Made by a program: the position numbers and the translations under genes. This document shows positions 34,387 through 46,543 of a stretch of 64,000 nucleotides of DNA, one piece after another. Position 1 is the first letter of the stretch; every line of letters starts with the position of its first letter. Source of the stretch: Ridgeia piscesae. Lineage: Eukaryota > Annelida > Polychaeta > Sabellida > Siboglinidae. The stretch lies in assembly GCA_025642075.2 (NCBI GenBank), contig JAODUO010001795.1, positions 7,501 through 71,500 on the forward strand. The letters run 5' to 3'. Under the pieces are notes generated by a model. It was not told the DNA's origin. It was given only the letters and a program-made list of their open reading frames with translations, and made no database searches.

Positions 34387-37300
34387 CTGCTCACAAGAGA
34401 CACCCCACATAAAAATTTCAATCTTAATAGTTTCGCTGTTTTCGTCATTAAAATGGCTGCATCTGTAGAAATAATCTGACTATGTGTAGCACATGACTAG
34501 AAGCAATTTGGCAAGTTTTCAGATCTAACAATCACTGATTTTATACTATTAAAATAAACAGTATGCACTAACCATGCGTATCCTTTAAGCTGTCTGCAGA
34601 ACAAACATTGTTAAACATGATTCTTGTAGATAAACTAAACATTGTTAAACATGACTCGTGGATATGCCAATTGTTTTGAGCAGTCGACACCACTGAACGA
34701 AAACGTACGAGAAGCATCACAAACTAAAACCTAAGATGCCTGTTCCTACTTTAAGATGGGATAATAAATGATTAGATTTAGTGTCAAGCACCCACCTTTC
34801 TTGGGCAGCATGCCGACAGCACTGTCTACTGCGATGTCTTCTCCGTCGAGGCGGCGACAGATCCAGTCGATGACGCGGATGTTCTCACCGAATCCTGGCC
34901 ACAGGAAGCGGCCGTCCTTACCGACTCGGAACCAGTTGACATGGTAGATCTTGGGCATCTGTCAACACAACATCTTCGCTGTAGTGTGCAATCATTCACA
35001 AACAGACTCCGTTGTCGGCCATCTAGATATGTGGGTCATCCATATCACTGTCACCGACTGTTCGTGATAAAGGCGTTTTACTCGACAACCAACTTGACAT
35101 TTCAGCCCAAGCATCAAACTCAAATCTACAGCCGCTGACAATGCTTAATACCTGTGGACAGAGTTGACTGGGGGCCAGTCCATACTCTGATCATGTGATG
35201 GGGGTATCAGTTACACATGGAAAAGTATATAGGGCCTGCAAGTGGGTCACGATACATGGCGTGACTCCGTGCGACTGGAGCTTATTGGGGACTAAGCGAG
35301 ACTAATTGGGGACTGGACACAAGAATAATATTCTAACGATGGATGACAGTTGTAGCTTCCGACTGATGAACACTAGGAAAATCAGTTCATAGCTATCTTG
35401 TGTTATATGTTTCTTATCTTAAATGTCCGATTTAATATTGAGTTTATCACACTATCATAGACACATAACGATTTACGTTGTGCAGATAATAGACACGATG
35501 TTAGACCGTATGTGTCTTTCACGGAATTTGCGTTTTACATTGCTGTACGTTGTGGTTTCGATAAGCACTTATATCTGACTAGTTGTCTAAATGCACATAA
35601 TCATAACACATGTATACGTTTGGCCCAAACAGGTTATACTGCGCGAAAACTGGCACTCTTCATTATTAGTCAAGGTCGCCAAACACAAATACTTGCCGAT
35701 ATTGCCATGGCAACCGCCATAATAATCGATTACAATATTCATGATTTCCGGGATCACTGTCACCAGCAAAGTGTTCCACTGTTTCTGCTTGTAATAATCC
35801 TTCGGACAATATAACTGAAATACGCTATTTGGGAACAGTTCGATTATTACAACCAAAAACAAAACAAAGTCCTATATGTTAACATGGAGTATATGGACCT
35901 CCTGCCCCCAGCCTCTTTTCGCACGCGAGACTTGCATGCCCTATTCCTTCTGCAAGCAACGTAAATATGTCATTCACCCTGAAATTTTCAGATGAAACAA
36001 TCTACTTACTAACACTAAAATGCCCCTGGACAGTCAGATGTTTCAACAGTGCTGGTTGACAATTGTAAATATGAATTCAAAATAAAAGACAAACCTTTTA
36101 CTGAATTATTTCTACACAAACCTGATACGTTTTGGCAGAATGTATAGCTCACTTCCTAAGTTGACTTTAACTACTAAAATAAGTTACTACCAAACGACAA
36201 AACTGTTTGAGATGAAATAACCTGCCACAGACTCAAACCCTGCCCTGGACGTAGCAGCCAGTGTTGAAACTACGTCATTTGACAGCCCTACCTTGTTGGG
36301 TGGTTTGTTGAAGTCGAGCCAGTGCTGCAGGTAGTGGCCGAAGTTGTAGCCCATGAATGGACGCATCGCCATCGGGTCATGCATGATCGACTTGCCTGGG
36401 TGAACATAATGACAGCAAATATGACAACAACATCTTATGCGTGCTGTACTCAAAGCATTAACATCCTGGTATTGTTTTTGACAATTACTCTTATCTAAGA
36501 TTATATTTTATGAAACAAATTGTCGCTTCTACCCATAACTTGAGACAATCATAAAAGACACACAGAGTATTGTGAATAACTGCACATAGATACATCAAGT
36601 TTATTTTTTTTAATGGGCCAAGTGGCCCTGAAGTCCTTTCGACTATATCATAGTGTGATGAGATGATCAAAAACAGCCAAACTGTGTGAATGAAACAGAC
36701 AATAAATTGTATGAATTTTAACTCTCCAGTAGTCCAGAATATTAATTGTTACCGTTTGTCAGTTACTTAACCAGTAGACACTTCATTTTAAATATTAAAT
36801 TAGAAAAACTTGCATTTATAGAAAATCAGTAGTTATGAAGATATAGCTTAAAACATGCAGGCAGAGGTATTTCCACTTTAACAGGGATCTACTGGTTATT
36901 GATACAGCCCAATTTCACCCCTGCTGCCATTTAACCAAATTAGTCACAGTGCCCCCACCCCTCAACAACAGAAGACTGGGAATGCCCAGCTTCCCCCTGG
37001 TTGAGGCCTGGCCTCTAGTGGAATACACAGGTATCCACAGGAGGTCCATGTCCTGAGAGGAGCTAGAAGTTCATGCAGAAACTGGTAACACTTTAACAAC
37101 ATTTTGCTTTTTTGGGAGGCTCTGAGGTGCCTTACAAGACTAGTGAACTACAAATGTCTTGTGTAGAATGAAGATACCCTCAGAAAAGTTTTTGACCAAA
37201 ATAGAAATGTTTTTAATGTACCAGTTTTAGGACCCTAGGAGGCTTAACAATGTGTCAATCAAATTTACCTTTCTTGTGCATCGTGACAGTACCTAAGACA

Positions 37301-40300
37301 CGTTTATGCAAAATTTGAAAAACAGATCTTCAAAGGTTTCTGAGATCTGAGAGGGCACAGCGCCCGGTGCACAGCAGACTCAAAATGATGCCATAAGTCC
37401 ACTGAACCTGTGGCCCAAAGGACTAAAAAAGTTTCATTACAATCTTCCACAGCTGCTACAATTAAACTAAGACGTATGCCTGGAACCTAGTACTACGTAC
37501 CCTTGAATTCTGCAGCGGCGGTGGTCTCCGACTTAAGGGATGCTCCCAGCATCACACCATGCTCCCAGCTGCGGGACTCAATCACCAGGGGCACACCTGG
37601 TGAATGAAACACACATCAATGAACACCTGATGAATGAAACATATTATAGTCCACCTGGTGATTAAAACAGTTATCCGGAAAAAAGCAACATGTATATTAT
37701 TTAAAACTAGCTTCTTTTACACACAATATAACACAATCGGACATCTAATTTACACTTAATTTACACTTTACACAGGTACCTTTTTAGATGACAGCTTACA
37801 TTTACCTAAATCATTTTACTGAAATCATATAAGTAGCAAGTATACAATACATTCATAAGAACCCACAGATCTACTGAACCGTTCAGTAAGGTATAGGAGC
37901 ACACTTACCCTCTGGTCTGCGCCCTCCAAACAGCAGGGCATGGATGGGCACTCCCTCAGGGTCCTCCCACCTAGGGTGGATGATGGGGCACTGACTGGCA
38001 GGGGCTGTGAAGCGGGAGTTGGGATGAGCCGCCTTCCCAGGCATTCCAATCTTCCACGGCTGACCCAGCCACGTCGTGATCTCTATGTCCTGGAGACATC
38101 ACAGGCTTAGTGAAACATCACAGGCTTAGTGAGACATGGCAGGCTTAGTGAGACATGGCAGGCTTGGTGAGACAACAGGTTTGGTGAGACAATAGGTTTG
38201 GTGAGACAACAGGTTTGGTGAGACATGACAGGCTTGCTGAGACAACAGGCTTAACTAGGCATGATATGTTTAGCGAGACATGACAGGTCTAACGAGACAG
38301 GACAGGTCTAACGAGACAGGACAGGTCTAATGAGACATGACAGGTCTAACGAGACATGACAGGTCTAACGAGACATGGCAGGTCTAACGAGACATGGCAG
38401 GTCTAACGAGACATGGCAGGTCTAACGAGACATGACAGGTCTAACGAGACATGACAGGTCTAACGAGACATGATAGGATTAATGAGACAAGACTGGCTTA
38501 GCAAAACATGACAGTGGCTAGCATTTGAAATAAAAAGCACACATTCCCGCCAATAATGGGCCTCAAAAAGCTTCAAACAAGATGTATAAATCTAGTGACA
38601 ACCAATAAGAAATTTTTTGGAAGCTATGTCAAACTTGTTCACATCTCTTGTTTCAAAAGAATCGGAATTGATCAGATCAATTCAATTCCAATTTAATTCC
38701 GGAATTGGAGGGGGAATTGGAATTGAAAGATTTGGAACAAAATGAATTGTATTGAAATTTTTTGAATTCAAATTGGAATTGAAAGAATTTGTAACTGATT
38801 TGGAATTGAATGAAAAGGAATTGAGCATCTGCTATTATTATGATGCTGTGAAGGATATTTTACAGACAGTTGGAAGTGTTGCTGTGCAGGCAATGGTGTT
38901 TAATGACCAAGAACAGTTGGACACTGGAGAAATTACGCAGATAACAATCACAGTTGTCCAGTATCACATTCTAAGCAAATACTAGGTCCAAACTCCAAAG
39001 ACTATCAATGCAAATATAAGCCCAGTAAAGACTTACAACACTTGTAGATTATAACCAAAATGTGACAACCATCATTTGTGTAAATGTAGTAAAAATATAT
39101 AATTAAATTTTACCCAGCCAGTACTACCCAGTAGCCACTCAGTGGTTTTCAATCAGTTTGTAACACCTTGCCTGTATTGATGTTTAAACACTGATTGATG
39201 CTTTGAAGTTTTATCTTATTTCTGCCTGCTTCATTATGCTACGTTTCAGTGAGTCAAAACCACTTTAATCCTGCGACCGACCTTGGCCAATTAATCGGCC
39301 CGAGACACCTTCGTGCATAAAAACATTTATTTTGCATAATCAGTAACCCACCCATGCACATCTGGTACCATCGGATAGCCGACAGATTTTTCAAAGAGAG
39401 TGTATATTTATTCATGAGCAGATTGAATGTGATGAATTTACGCATCCATTTCTAAAGGTCCGACCCCTGCATACGTGGTACCAATAGAAAGCTCTGTTCT
39501 TGCCCAATCTGGGGAAAATAAACATGTGGGAGGGGCTGGTCCGGCAAATCAGAAGCAAGCTTTCAAAAGCTGCGTCATCTTCCCGCTGGGGCAGAAGTAA
39601 ACAACAAGATGGCGGATGTTCGTGTCAACAAGATGGTGGACATTCGGGTCGAAGAACTTTCTAGATTCAAATGTTTACTTCGGATTATCTGAAATTGGGA
39701 TTGAGTGGAATTGACCCCAGCCCTGCTATTTTCACTCAGAACATTGTTACAGACTGTTACATAACCTACCTTGTTACAGGCTACAACCTACCTGTGTTGT
39801 GGGCTATTACATAACTTATTGTTTTTACAGACTGTCACAAAATCTACCTGTGAGTTTTACCGTTACATCCTTCCTGTGTTACTACTTCTGTTACAGACGT
39901 TTCCATAACCATCTCATGTTACAGACGGTTCCAGAACCATCTCATATTACAGACGGTTCCAGACCCATCTCATGTTACAGACCATTGTAGAACCTACCAC
40001 TCTTATGCCACAGACTGTTGCAGAGAGGCATCTTCTGTGACAGAACCTACCTCGGTTACAGGCCATAACAAAACCATCTGTAACAGAACGTACCTTGTCG
40101 ACCTCGTCCTCCATTCCTTCCCAGAAGTAGCCACCGTCCGCTGTGCGTGCGACATTCGTGAAGATCGAGTTCTTCTGGAAACTGGCCATGGCATTGGGGT
40201 TGGTCTTCCAGTTAGTGCCAGGGGCGACGCCAAAGAACCCAGACTCGGGATTGATGCCGTACAACTCTCCCTTGTCGTTGAACCTCATCCAAGCGATGTC

Positions 40301-40774
40301 GTCGCCTAGCAACATACATCCACAAAGCCGTGGTGACTCAAACTTGGCAACTTCATCCACAAACACAATGGAAACTTCTAATGAAGGCAACACAATGAAA
40401 GGTGTCATTTTTTAAATGTGCCAAGAAGCAATGAAGTATCTTGGACTATTATTACAATGAGTCGGTAATTATAAATCAAATGTGTTATGGTGAATCCTTT
40501 GGCCCAAAATTACTAAAAATGTCAAAGCAATTAAAAACTAAAATTTTCAAAGTTAAATGTATGCCGACAAGTTTGGCCATATGATCACCATAAATCAACA
40601 CAAAGTAGCACGGTAGAACGACACTGGTATACTGTCTCACACGTACATACTAATACATAATACAGGTGTTAACTTACAGTTTATGTACTCATTACTGGGT
40701 GCAGTGCATTAATTGGCAACATACTATCCTTGCTTTTCTACCATGCCAACAAACCAACGAGGAATTTTGGAAAT

Positions 40775-40819
<45 letters not shown>

Positions 40820-40960
40820 ACACCACTCACACACACACACACACACGATCGCACTCACACACACGATCGCACTCACACACACACACACACACGAGTCGCA
40901 CTCACACACACAAACACGAGTCACACTCACACCACACACACACTCACACACACTCACACA

Positions 40961-41025
<65 letters not shown>

Positions 41026-44000
41026 CACACATAAGTAAGATCAATAACAACTTAGTGTAAGAGTGTGCACTGCTGTAACTGACCTACAACCCGCACTTTC
41101 CAGCCAGGCAGTGAGGGCTTCAACATGGCAAGGTTGGTCTTTCCGCAGGCACTCGGGAAGGCAGCGGCGATGAAGCGCTCCTTCCCTGCGGGGTTCGTCA
41201 CTCCCATGATCTGGGCGGAGGGAGAGTGGAAGTTACCAACAGTGACACAAGCCAGGCCAAGAGCATGTGAGCTCAATCACACACAGACCAAGTACATGCC
41301 ATTACACATCACTAACTTACAATTACCTAAAATGTAATCCGACATAAGGCCAGCAGTCTAGTTCAATTGTTTACTTGTCATCTGTTAATTATTTCAGACG
41401 GGCAGTACACTGGCGATATGACAAACTAATCTAACTGACCTCAACTGATGCAATTACAGAAATACCACTGCAACGTAATTGTTTGTACTAAAAACCAGAC
41501 ACACAATTTTTTTAATAATAACTTAAAATCTTTTACATGGACATGGAGCAGCTCTGCTCGTCTCACATGCGGCAGATGCTCTCACGGGAACAAGCTAGTG
41601 GTGGGATCGCCCTGCTCTATTGTACAACTAAACTTTTTCCAGGTTAGTGAATGAGAAACGTTACTACAAATGTTCTTAGTAGCTAAGCTTCACAAGTATA
41701 GCTCCACTTTGTGTTACATTACATTACACAGGCATAAAACAACTTTATTATTAACAGTTTTAAATACTGTCATTCCGAATACATAACTAGGCTACAGCTT
41801 ATGTCTGTTAACACTTTATATTTTCTTTATCCCAAAATAATTTTTTAGCAGAGAATATTTTTACACACACATATATTTAACTAACCAACCACCAGAGCGT
41901 TTTTCTCAATTATCCACACGGAAACAAAAGCACAATAACATGAATCGATCGAGGGGCGAGAAGACACCACCATTACCCCCGCCAGATGGCAGCACAACCT
42001 ACCAGCATGTGTTCAGCCATCCAGCCCTCGTCACGGGCCAGGTTGGACGCAATACGCAGTGCGAAGCACTTCTTGCCGAGCAGAGAGTTGCCTCCGTAGC
42101 CGCTCCCAAACGACTTCACCTTGTGCTCCTCAGGGAAGTGAAGGATGAGGACCTTCTCCGGGTTACAAGGCCAGTGGTTGACGACCTTCTCTGCAGGGAC
42201 ACACACGTGACACGGTTTGTACTTGATTTCACATCATAAAACACATCTCAAATGGCCTGTATGTTTATGAGTTAACATCCATGTGTCTACTAAAAATGCA
42301 TGACTGGCTACATTGTTATCCTTCATAAAACCCTGTCCACAATTAACATGTCCAAAAACAAGAACTAGGTCAACAGACCTGTGTGAGAATGTACAGGCAC
42401 GGGAAGAATGAGGTAGCTGAATGAACAGTTTCAAGATAATTACACTGCTTGACCAGTGGTCACTTACTGCGCCAGGGCCGCGGGCAGCCCATGGTGTGGA
42501 CGCACTTGACGAAGTCTCCTTCCCCGATGAGGTTGAAGACCTGAGAGGACATGCGAGTCATAATGCGCATACACAGCAGCACGTAGTTCGAGTCGGTCAG
42601 CTGGATCCCGTATTTGCTGAGGGGGGAGCCGAGTGGACCCATGCAGAACGGCAGGACGTACATCATGCGACCTGCACAAACGACCACACAAATAGTCAGT
42701 GTCCAGTCTGCCAGCCACCGACCAGTGACCATCACTTTCACTGGTTGGTCACCAAGCACCTTGTCAGATCAGATGTTTGGTAATGATCTTGTAAGATCAA
42801 GTATGATTCTAAGCAATGGGGAACTTACACGATCGCTAAGGGCGTTGATATGCAACTCAGGCTGGTGATGTAATCGCGCTCTTAATGCGGGCTGTTTATT
42901 CCTTTTTTCATTTCACCATTGAATTCTTTTACACGCCAACTGTTATAAATATATATCTTCAATGTATGTTAAAAATGCTGGATATAATGAAAGAATCTTT
43001 TAACTTTTTAAATACACATCTATTATGTGCTATATTTAATTTGTTGCTTACGAGATCAATAGTTGTATGATGAAAATCCTTCTCAGGACAATAAAGTGAA
43101 TTGAAATAAGTAAAAGTTCTTTCTGTCAGTGCCAACACACCTGCCATACAACCGGGCCAGCGCTCGTCCATCTCCTTCTTGGCTTCCTCCGGGCTCAGCC
43201 ACAGCCCGAGGCCACCCTTGGCCCCGGCGCGAGACCTGGCCACGCTGGTGTGTTTGTTCTTGGTGCAGATGAAAGTCTTGCCCTCGACTCGGGCCACATC
43301 CTGTGGGTCAGTGCTGCAGATGTAGCTGCAAGTGGACACAGACATGTCACTGGTTGGCCCTGGTGACATGGCAAGCGAATCACTGATAATGATTAGTGAC
43401 ATGGCAAATGAGTCACTGGTTACTACCAGTGACACGTCAAGTGAACTCACTGATTACCATTAGTGACATGGCAAGTGAGTCACTGATTACCATTAGTGAC
43501 ATGTCAAGTGAGTCACTGATTACCATTAGTGACAAGTCAATTGAGTCACTTATCACCATTTGTGACATGTCAAGTGAACTCACTGATTACCATTAGTGAC
43601 ATATCAAGTGAGTCACTGATTACCATTAGTGACATGTCAAGTGAGTCACTGATTACCATTAGTGACATGTCAAGTGAGTCACTGATTACCATTAGTGACA
43701 TGTCAAGTGAGTCACTGATTACCATTAATGACATGTCAAGTGAGTCACTGATTACCTTGTCAGCCAACCTTCCTAGTGTACCTTGTATACAACACAACAC
43801 CAGTGGATTCAGGTAACATGCCCCAGTTTGAAATACAGCCCACCCCACCGATCCTGTGCACTGGAATGTGACCCACCCTCCAATCAACACTGAAATCTGA
43901 CCTCCTGACTTTGCACAAGAGACAAAAGTATTGTTGGCAAACTTGTGTGCTCCGAAATCTATCCCAAACCTTGTGTAACGTTATCCCTGGCATTCCTCAC

Positions 44001-46518
44001 ACATCATTGTGACAAATAATGACTGGTCCCTGTGTTACCAGTCACTGGTGGTGACATGTAAAGTGGCAGTTATGAGTCTGAGATCAAACCAGCTATAACT
44101 AATGTAATGTTACTGCTATAAGTAAAACTAATGTAATGTTACTGCTATAAGTAAAACTAATGTAATGTTACTGCTATAAGTAAAACTAATGTAATGTTAC
44201 TGCTATAAGTAAAACTAATGTAATGTTACTGCTATAAGTAAAACTAATGCAATGTTACTGCTATAAGTAAAACTAATGTAATGTTACTGCTATAAGTAAA
44301 ACTAATGTAATGTTACTGCTATAAGTAAAACTAATGTAATGTTACTGCTATAAGTAAAACTAATGTAATGTTACTGCTATAAGTAAAACTAATGTAATGT
44401 TACTGCTACAACTAATGTAATGTTACTGCTACAAATTATGTAATGTTACTGCTACAACTAATGTAATGTTACTGCTACAACTAATGCAATGTTACTGCTA
44501 TAAGTAAAACTAATGTAATGTTACTGCTATAAGTAAAACTAATGCAATGTTACTGCTATAAGTAAAACTAATGCAATGTTACTGCTATAAGTAAAACTAA
44601 TGCAATGTTACTGCTACAACTAATGTAATGTTACTGCTACAACTAATGTAATGTTACTGCTACAACTAATGTAATGTTACTGCTATAAGTAAAACTAATG
44701 CAATGTTACTGCTACAACTAATGTAATGTTACTGCTACAAATTATGTAATGTTACTGCTACAACTAATGTAATGTTACTGCTACAACTAATGCAATGTAC
44801 TGCTATAAGTCAAACTAATGTAATGTTACTGCTATAAGTAAAACTAATGTAATGTTACTGCTATAAGTAAAACTAATGCAATGTTACTGCTATAAGTAAA
44901 ACTAATGCAATGTTACTGCTATAAGTAAAACTAATGTAATGTTACTGCTATAAGTAAAACTAATGCAATGTTACTGTTATAAGTAAAACTAATGTAATGT
45001 TACTGCTATAAGTAAAACTAATGTAATGTTACTGTTATAAGTAAAACTAATGTAATGTTACTGCTATAAGTAAAACTAATGTAATGTTACTGCTACAACT
45101 AATGTAATGTTACTGCTATAAGTAAAACTAATGTAATGTTACTGCTATAAGTAAACTAATGTAATGTTACTGCTATAAGTAAAACTAATGCAATGTTACT
45201 GCTACAACTAATGTAATGTTACTGCTATAAGTAAAACTAATGCAATGTTACTGCTATAACTAATGTAATGTTACTGCTATAAGTAAAACTAATGTAATGT
45301 TACTGCTACAACTAATGTAATGTTACTGCTATAAGTAAAACTAATGCAATGCTACTGCTATAACTAATGTAATGTTACTGCTATAAGTAAATCTAATATA
45401 ATGTTACTGCTACAACTAATGTAATGTTACTGCTATAAGTTTCAAATTTGTGTGACTGGCAACAGTAGATAGTCATACAGTGTAAAAGTTGATAAACACT
45501 TAAGCTTTGTGACACCAAAAAGCATCTATTATTACTATTACATAGATTAGTTCCAGCCTTAAACATTATTTAAAATGTAAAACATCCACTTGAACTGCCT
45601 AAACTATAGGGCATAAAATTAAACGTTTACATTTTTAACAATGCCAAATAATGTACAATAATTTATTATTGTTTAAATTCAGTTTGTTCCCGTGCTGTTG
45701 AGAAGATTGGGGAGGGAGAGGTAGAGACTGCAGAGGGTGCCCGTTGTCAACAAGGTGGGGACGAGAACACAGACCCGTGCTGCAACAACACATACTTCTC
45801 CTCATATTTGGGCAGGTGATGAAGGGTGCCCCGCTCCAGTAGCTTGTTGATGACCATGTGGGCCTCCTCGTCAGACCCATCACAGATGAAGATACCACGC
45901 GGCTTCATGTAGTCCGCCTATAGTCACAGACACAGGTTCATGCTCAGGCAGGTACATGTGTACTCTCCACTGGGGAGGCCACCATGTATACAGCATACAC
46001 ACAACCGGGGAAAGAACTTGTGACTAGTGGACAAACCTACAATCATTTGCTACATGCACACTGCACACACACTGCACACACACACACCGCACACACTGCA
46101 CACACACTGCACACACTGCACACACACACACCGCACACACACTGCACACACACACACACTGCACACACACACACCGCACACACACCGCACACACACACAA
46201 GAATGCCGACACAAACATCACATAAACACACACCCATACTCGAGTATGCTCACACACACACGCACACACATACATTACCACCAACAAAACAAATCACCAC
46301 TAAATGGCCCCAATACCCACAACACACACAGACACAGTTGACCCTGAATGCTGACACTCTTGTCTGCCACAGCTACTTACATAGAATGCGATGAACTGCT
46401 GGATCTTCTTGGGCAGCCCAGTGAAGTCACCCTTCACAATGGGCACGTGCCCGAGATGGGGCACAACAATTTCATGCACCTCAAAGAAAGGAATCTCGGG
46501 TTCTTCATCAAGAGGCAT
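34199..46518 (-). CDS. PCK1: Phosphoenolpyruvate carboxykinase [GTP], whole gene (12 coding exons, 635 aa)
   Basis: The enzyme converts oxaloacetate plus GTP to phosphoenolpyruvate, GDP and CO2, the committed step of gluconeogenesis. Twelve exons join in one frame with no break. Key residues (own numbering, human PCK1 in brackets) are Arg99 [87], Tyr248 [235], Lys257 [244], His277 [264], the P-loop FPSACGKTN with Ser299, reactive Cys301, Lys303 and Thr304 [286, 288, 290, 291], Asp324 of GDDIAWM [311], Asn416 and Arg418 of NSRF [403, 405], Arg449 [436], and guanine-pocket Phe529, Phe537 and Phe542 [517, 525, 530]. Length fits the 620-640 residue family. The N-terminus ([20 protein letters not shown]) is acidic, not a mitochondrial targeting peptide, so a cytosolic form is more likely. 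The symbol is by similarity; invertebrate genes are not one-to-one with PCK1 and PCK2. Confidence 0.97.
34387..34795 (-). other. PEPCK intron 11
   Basis: No notable content; AT-rich. Confidence 0.7.
34796..34958 (-). CDS. PCK1: PEPCK exon 11
   Basis: It encodes [20 protein letters not shown] and then [20 protein letters not shown]. It includes the three Phe residues that clamp the guanine base of GTP. The phase-1 donor is GTGGGT. Confidence 0.97.
34959..36291 (-). other. PEPCK intron 10
   Basis: This intron holds no array or gene I can support. The open frame at 35512-35814 has no recognisable family. Confidence 0.6.
36292..36395 (-). CDS. PCK1: PEPCK exon 10
   Basis: It encodes (G)[18 protein letters not shown] and then [16 protein letters not shown], matching the conserved IMHDP-AMRPF-GYNFG block. 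It is bounded by TCACCCAG and GTAGGG. Confidence 0.97.
36396..37500 (-). other. PEPCK intron 9
   Basis: No supported feature. The stretch at 36.88-37.45 kb is more complex and less AT-rich than the rest but shows no open frame of note. Confidence 0.5.
37501..37596 (-). CDS. PCK1: PEPCK exon 9
   Basis: It encodes (G)[19 protein letters not shown] and then [12 protein letters not shown](G), the conserved VPLV-E---W-HGV--GA---SE-TAAAE block. The donor is GTACGT. It is too short for an ORF search and was placed by frame and homology. Confidence 0.96.
37909..38089 (-). CDS. PCK1: PEPCK exon 8
   Basis: It encodes [36 protein letters not shown] and [19 protein letters not shown](G). It holds Asn416 and Arg418 (substrate binding) and Arg449. 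Confidence 0.97.
38092..38490. repeat. 19-bp tandem array in PEPCK intron 7
   Basis: About 19 units of the type AGGTCTAACGAGACATGAC, with older variants (GGCTTAGTGAGACATGGC, GGTTTGGTGAGACAAC) at the exon-proximal end. It starts within 3 bp of exon 8. Confidence 0.95.
38650..38830. repeat. Degenerate GGAATTG-rich stretch in PEPCK intron 7
   Basis: Many GGAATTG/CAATTCC words in both orientations suggest an old simple repeat or foldback element. A 77-codon frame crossing it is not conserved. Confidence 0.5.
39735..40085. repeat. Degenerate ~33-bp repeat next to PEPCK exon 7
   Basis: Units resembling GTTACAGACGGTTCCAGAAC plus CATCTCAT, or ACTGTTACATAACCTACCTT, recur with decay up to the exon 7 donor. 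Confidence 0.6.
40094..40305 (-). CDS. PCK1: PEPCK exon 7
   Basis: It encodes (G)[40 protein letters not shown] and [20 protein letters not shown]. It carries Asp324 of the kinase-2 motif and the conserved [12 protein letters not shown] stretch. The donor is GTACGT. Confidence 0.98.
40774..41022. repeat. (CA)n microsatellite with inner variants, PEPCK intron 6
   Basis: CA repeats are interrupted by CGATCGCACT and CGAGTCGCACT units, themselves repeated. It lies about 60 bp from exon 6. Confidence 0.95.
41084..41210 (-). CDS. PCK1: PEPCK exon 6 (P-loop exon)
   Basis: It encodes [20 protein letters not shown] and then [20 protein letters not shown]. The PEPCK P-loop contains the reactive Cys301 and the GTP-phosphate-binding Lys303/Thr304. 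It ends in phase 1 with donor GTCAGT. Confidence 0.98.
41211..42002 (-). other. PEPCK intron 5
   Basis: No supported feature. Confidence 0.6.
42003..42190 (-). CDS. PCK1: PEPCK exon 5
   Basis: It encodes (K)[39 protein letters not shown] and EEGW-like [10 protein letters not shown]. It contains Tyr248, Lys257 and His277 (Mn2+ and substrate ligands). The donor is GTAGGT. Confidence 0.98.
42468..42671 (-). CDS. PCK1: PEPCK exon 4
   Basis: It encodes (G)[39 protein letters not shown] and [19 protein letters not shown]. It matches the conserved [15 protein letters not shown] block. The donor is GTAAGT. Confidence 0.97.
42672..43140 (-). other. PEPCK intron 3
   Basis: No array or gene. About 35 bp next to exon 3 are also present in the broken copy at 49.53 kb. 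Confidence 0.6.
43141..43325 (-). CDS. PCK1: PEPCK exon 3
   Basis: It encodes (N)[39 protein letters not shown] and ERWPGCMA(G). It carries Arg99 of DP-DVAR. Its first base completes a codon with AA from exon 2. Confidence 0.97.
43335..43757. repeat. 33-bp tandem array with AP-1-like sites, PEPCK intron 2
   Basis: About a dozen units contain TCAAGTGAGTCACTGATTAC and CATTAGTGACATG. Each full unit includes TGAGTCA, the AP-1 core. It starts about 10 bp from exon 3. Confidence 0.93.
44097..45440. repeat. Mixed 29-bp/23-bp tandem array, PEPCK intron 2
   Basis: Units share ACTAATGTAATGTTACTGCT and end either TATAAGTAAA (29 bp) or ACA (23 bp). The two lengths are interspersed in runs. About 48 copies cover 1.34 kb. 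Confidence 0.97.
45796..45917 (-). CDS. PCK1: PEPCK exon 2
   Basis: It encodes [20 protein letters not shown] and then [27 protein letters not shown] is a family hallmark. The donor was placed at GTATGT so that the last two bases (AA) join exon 3 to give Asn and the expected YEENYIC sequence. Confidence 0.95.
46066..46290. repeat. (CA)n-type microsatellite, PEPCK intron 1
   Basis: CA repeats with regular CTGCACA and CCGCACA interruptions. Confidence 0.93.
46381..46518 (-). CDS. PCK1: PEPCK exon 1 (first coding exon)
   Basis: It encodes 46 residues starting [20 protein letters not shown] and ending [15 protein letters not shown], equivalent to the LP---R-F region of the family. The donor is GTAAGT. 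A good acceptor (TTTTGTTCAATGTTCCAG) lies 25 bp upstream of the ATG on the - strand, so a non-coding exon should lie further upstream. Confidence 0.92.
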
Positions 46519-46543
46519 TGTGTCTTGTTGCTTTGTTTACAAC
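46519..46543 (-). other. PEPCK 5' UTR part of the first coding exon
   Basis: These 25 bases lie between the predicted acceptor and the ATG. Confidence 0.5.

Noticed and set aside
42464..42718. Alternative-frame open reading frame over PEPCK exon 4
   Set aside because: It is a shadow of the real exon, which is read in the neighbouring frame.
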